Origin: Micractinium sp. NFX-FRZ | Lineage: Eukaryota > Chlorophyta > Trebouxiophyceae > Chlorellales > Chlorellaceae | Length of the DNA stretch: 64,000 nucleotides | Reading direction: 5' to 3' | Assembly (NCBI GenBank): GCA_029339195.1 | Contig: JAPTJF010000358.1 | Coordinates: forward strand, 1-64,000 | Shown here: one piece after another, positions 60,640-64,000 of the stretch | How the letters are laid out: every line of letters begins with the position of its first letter | How positions within the stretch are numbered: the stretch's first letter is position 1 | Notes under the pieces: generated by a model | The model's database searches: none | Told to the model about the DNA's origin: nothing | Seen by the model: the letters and a program-made list of their open reading frames with translations, nothing else | Made by a program: the position numbers and the translations under genes

Positions 60640-61204
60640 ATGGAGCACTGCACAGTCCCATGTCTAGCACCACTGTCGCTGTTGGGGGGACATGAGGGGT
60701 GCAGGCACAGCAGCAGCCCATGCAGCAGCACCTGGCGGGGGTGAAGGCGTACCCGCAGTTTCAGCGCCTGCTCCCTGGCGCAACCTGCCAGCACCCGCCA
60801 AGCGCTCTCAGTTGTACACTGCATAACACGTGGGAGCACTTCACAGTCCCGCGTCTGGCGCCACTGTCGCTGTAGGGGGGACAGGAGGGCTGCAGGCACA
60901 GCAGCAGCCCATGCAGCAGCACCTGGCGGGAGTGAAGGCGTACCCGCAGTTTCAGCACCTGCTCCCTGGCGCAACCTGCCAGCACCCGCCAAGCGCTCTC
61001 AGTTGTACACTGCATAACATGTGGGAGCACTTCACAGTCCCGCGTCTGGCGCCACTGTCGCTGTAGGGGGGACAGGAGGGCTGCAGGCACAGCAGCAGCC
61101 CATGCAGCAGCACCTGGCGGGAGTGAAGGCGTACCCGCAGTTTCAGCACCTGCTCCCTGGCGCAACCTGCCAGCACCCGCCAAGCGCTCTCAGTTGTACA
61201 CTGC
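60640..61204. repeat. 191-bp tandem satellite-like repeat, about three copies
   Basis: The unit boundary GCAGGCACAGCAGCAGCCCA recurs at 60701, 60892 and 61083, a period of 191 bases. Copies two and three are nearly identical; the first is more diverged. 191 is not a multiple of three, so no frame stays open as a protein repeat; the minus-strand open frames over it are by-products. Confidence 0.9.
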
Positions 61205-62243
61205 ATTACATGTGCCTGAGCAGTGCACGGTATGGTGCACCAGGCCTGTCCTCTGCAGGTGCACATCGCCACCAGCTAGCCCTGAAAGAGCAGGGGCGGC
61301 AATTGTAAGACCGGTTGACGCCTTAGGCAGGCAGGCACACTGGCGTTCACACACACTACTGCAGCAGAGTTGCGCAGCCTTGCATCTGATCCCCTATTTG
61401 CGATAACCCGTGAGGAAGTGAGATTTGGCGGTGCACACAACCTGGGATGTGTCAGCAGTCAAGGACTTCCAACTGCACTTGAACTCTTGACTCTAGCCCA
61501 CCCCCTGAAAACCAGGCATGGTCCAGGGGGGAAATGTCGCTGCTAAACCAAGTCGACCTCAGCTGGGTCGTGAAGGTCCGAGTATTTGGGAGAAGTAAAG
61601 CTTGGGTGCTAGTCTCTCAACTTGTGCCCAAGCACTAAGTTTTCGTCGACAAAAGAGGAGGGGTGGTGCGGGTGGCGCAGCAGACTATTTGGCTGCGGTC
61701 CCCCCCCCCCCATCCCCCGCGTCACCACCCACCACTTAGAAAACCTGAGGAAGATCTCTGCCATTGTCTACCCATTGCTCGATTGCATTGTCGACCAGTG
61801 CATGTGACGTAGACGGGCTTTTCCAGTGCTCAAGGGTGCGCGGCGGGCGGCAGCCATCACTCGGCACTCTGACAAACTGCAACATTTTCAATGAAGTACA
61901 ACAGCATGACATGCGCATCATCACAAGAAGCATGCACATGGGCTTATTATTCAAGGCTGTGGAACTTGATAGAAAGCTTGAGCTAAAGCTTGCAAGGCGC
62001 CCGCCCACGTTATAGGCGGGCTTGTGGTACGGGCAGAAGAGGTGAAGGAAGGGGCGGCAGGGGCGCCCGGGATTGCGTGGGTGGGGGTTGAAGGGCAGTG
62101 AATTCCCTGTCAATCAAAAGGCTTCGTAACAACACGACGGTTGCAGAGACTGAAGCCACCGGCGGCCACCACGACTTTCCACCCGCACTTTTCGCTCAAA
62201 CAAACACTTTGATGTGACCTAAACACACTGTTGGGCCAACGCC
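61205..62243. other. PP6 upstream region
   Basis: No gene recognised. Holds a C10 tract near 61700, and the PP6 promoter and 5' UTR at the right end. Confidence 0.4.
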
Positions 62244-64000
62244 ATGGATCTAGAGAAGTGGATGGCGAAAGTGCGCGGGGGGGAGTTTCTGGCGGAGGAG
62301 GAGCTGAAAGCGTTGTGCGACCTCGTGAAGGAGGTGCTGGTGGAGGAGTCCAACGTGCAGCCCGTGAGCAGTCCAGTGACGGTGAGCACCGTCGGGCGGG
62401 CATCGTCGACTGCAGTGCCGGCCGGCCGCGCCCTCACAGGGCAGTGCTGGAGAGCGTGATGGTGCTGCGAGTGCTCTCAGCAAACAGCGCTCAACGCCAC
62501 CCGTCGTAGGTGCTCCGCCTCTGCGGCGAGGCGGCGCCGGCAACACTTGGTGCCACCCGCCAGTGTGAGGTCTCCCCACCTTGGGTCCGCTGCACTGTTG
62601 GGGGGCTGCTGGTGCTGCAACTGGCACACTGTGCTGCCCCGCAGGTGTGCGGCGACATCCACGGCCAGTTCCATGACCTGCTCAAGCTGTTTGACACGGG
62701 GGGCCAGGTGCCCAGCACAAACTACATCTTCATGGGCGACTTTGTGGACCGCGGCTACAACAGCTTGGAGGTGTTTACGCTGCTGATGCTGCTCAAAGCA
62801 GCACACCCCGCACACGTCACACTGCTGCGCGGCAACCATGAGAGCCGGCAGATCACCCAGGTGCGGGCACGAGGCGGCGCGGTTGGTCGGATTCTGTTGG
62901 GTGGAGGCCTCACAACAGTGCATGACTGACAGGCGCCCTGGAGACCCTGCCTTCGCCGCCTGGCGCTGCTGCCGCCTTGCGCTGGATGGGGTGTGGTCCT
63001 GGGCAGAACAATCAGTGCGGCTGCCTGGCTGCCTTGCGCGCACTGTGCAAGTCAAACTGGTGCATACCTGACGGTGCCGCAAGCCATGCCCGGCTGACCT
63101 TGCAGGTGTATGGCTTCTACGACGAGTGCCAGCGCAAGTACGGCAACGCGAATGCGTGGCGCTACTGCACAGAGGTGTTTGACTACCTGACCATCTCGGT
63201 GAGCAGGCACAGCACGCGAGTGTCATGCTCGATGCATGCCACCAAGCCACACTGCCAGCACTGCACGGAATGCTCTGCACAGGAGCAGCCATTCTGCGTT
63301 GCACTGCCTCCCTGCAACCATGCAGGCTGTGATCGATGGCAGCGTGCTGTGCGTGCACGGTGGCCTGTCGCCCGACGTGCGCACGCTGGACCAAGTGCGC
63401 ATGATTGATCGGGTGTGCGAGATCCCGCACGAGGGCCCGTTCTGCGATCTCATGTGGTCCGACCCGGAGGATATTGAGAGTTGGGCGGTGTCGCCGCGCG
63501 GGGCAGGTGGGTGCGGGATTAGAGCCGCGTCTTTGTTGCCGCCTCCTACCCAGCTTGGGGTGGAGGGGTTGTCTGCCCTGTACGCGCCTTTGGCTCTGTT
63601 GGCATTGTCAGCATCCCACATGCAGGTCCCACATGCGGGCAGCAACTGGGGACGCATTCAGGCTGGTTCTGGCCGTGGCCACTGCTTATGTTAGTCCCAG
63701 GGGCAGCCTTGGCAGCTGGTGTTGAAGCTGCCCACTTGAACGCATGCACCTGCACAGGCTGGCTGTTTGGCGGCAAAGTGGCGACTGAGTTCAACACCGT
63801 GAATGGCTTGGAGCTCATTTGCCGGGCACACCAGCTGGTGCAGGTGCGAGGTGCAGGGCCATCATGGGGGCAGCAGGGGCCCCCTGGGGGAGGGGAGAGG
63901 TGGGGGGGGAGGGAGAGGCGGTGGACTCGTCAATGCGAGGCTCTTCAATTGATTTGAATTGAATGTGATTGGCCTGGAAATTCGTTGTTACCGCCTGCTC
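62244..64000 (+). CDS. PP6: protein phosphatase 6 catalytic subunit (FyPP type), partial at window end
   Basis: PPP-family Ser/Thr phosphatase; plant FyPP/PP6 acts with SAPS-type subunits in auxin transport and light signalling. Exons with matching phases: 62244-62381, 62645-62860, 63106-63198, 63326-63506 and 63758-63843. The N-terminus [37 protein letters not shown]-like [82 protein letters not shown] and [13 protein letters not shown] match plant PP6 more closely than PP2A or PP4. Active-site motifs GDIHGQ, GDFVDRG and GNHE are intact. The C-terminal exon(s) (usual APNYCYRCGN and PYFL end) lie beyond the window. Confidence 0.94.

Noticed and set aside
60640..61204. Possible CRISPR-like array
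   Set aside because: The units are 191 bp, contiguous, with no spacers, and the sequence is nuclear algal DNA.

Overview
The window looks like nuclear DNA of a GC-rich green alga, most likely a trebouxiophyte or another core chlorophyte. This is inferred from gene content and gene structure, not from a species match. Genes are split into many short exons, and where I checked the junctions their phases close. A nuclear PsbO gene carries a two-part chloroplast/thylakoid-lumen transit peptide. AP2/ERF, RWP-RK and plant-type PP6 (FyPP) genes are present, and TGTAA, the usual chlorophyte poly(A) signal, lies downstream of most genes. I saw no prokaryotic operon, CRISPR array or viral region.

Layout. 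0.2-5.2 kb (-): dyskerin/CBF5 in 16 exons, head to head with 5.5-10.3 kb (+) WDR75/UTP17. 11.7-14.2 kb (+): protein phosphatase PP1. 15.0-17.1 kb (+): psbO. 17.5-18.3 kb (-): a short Utp12-domain protein. 19.7-23.7 kb (+): an SLC43/FMP42-like MFS transporter. 24.1-27.1 kb (+): an unfamiliar single-pass membrane protein with a proline-rich hinge. 27.5-31.2 kb (-): eIF2B epsilon, head to head with SPF30/SMNDC1 (+, 31.8-33.4 kb). 34.8-36.2 kb (-): exosome subunit RRP4, head to head with MFAP1 (+, 36.5-39.3 kb). 41.5-43.3 kb (+): RPL10. 43.6-44.5 kb (-): a small, A/T-biased RWP-RK gene with a 16-nt microexon. 44.9-46.8 kb: a decayed non-LTR retrotransposon and one copy of a dispersed repeat. 47.1-49.6 kb (-): an AP2/ERF factor, head to head with LpxC (+, 50.2-53.3 kb). 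53.5-54.1 kb (-): dynein light chain LC8. 55.2-59.0 kb (-): dihydrolipoamide dehydrogenase. 60.6-61.2 kb: a 191-bp tandem repeat. 62.2 kb to the end (+): PP6 catalytic subunit, cut by the window edge.

Most genes are housekeeping. RNA and ribosome functions recur: dyskerin (H/ACA snoRNP), WDR75 and the Utp12-domain protein (small-subunit processome), RRP4 (rRNA trimming), RPL10, eIF2B epsilon, SPF30 and MFAP1 (splicing). Four gene pairs are divergent and share short intergenic regions.

The most interesting points are: a 155-aa RWP-RK protein with codon use unlike its neighbours, comparable to the Chlamydomonas MID class; many GC-AG introns (at least seven inferred); very small first exons; an LpxC homologue that has lost a zinc ligand; a repeat family with 29-bp perfect terminal inverted repeats; and an unclassified membrane protein.
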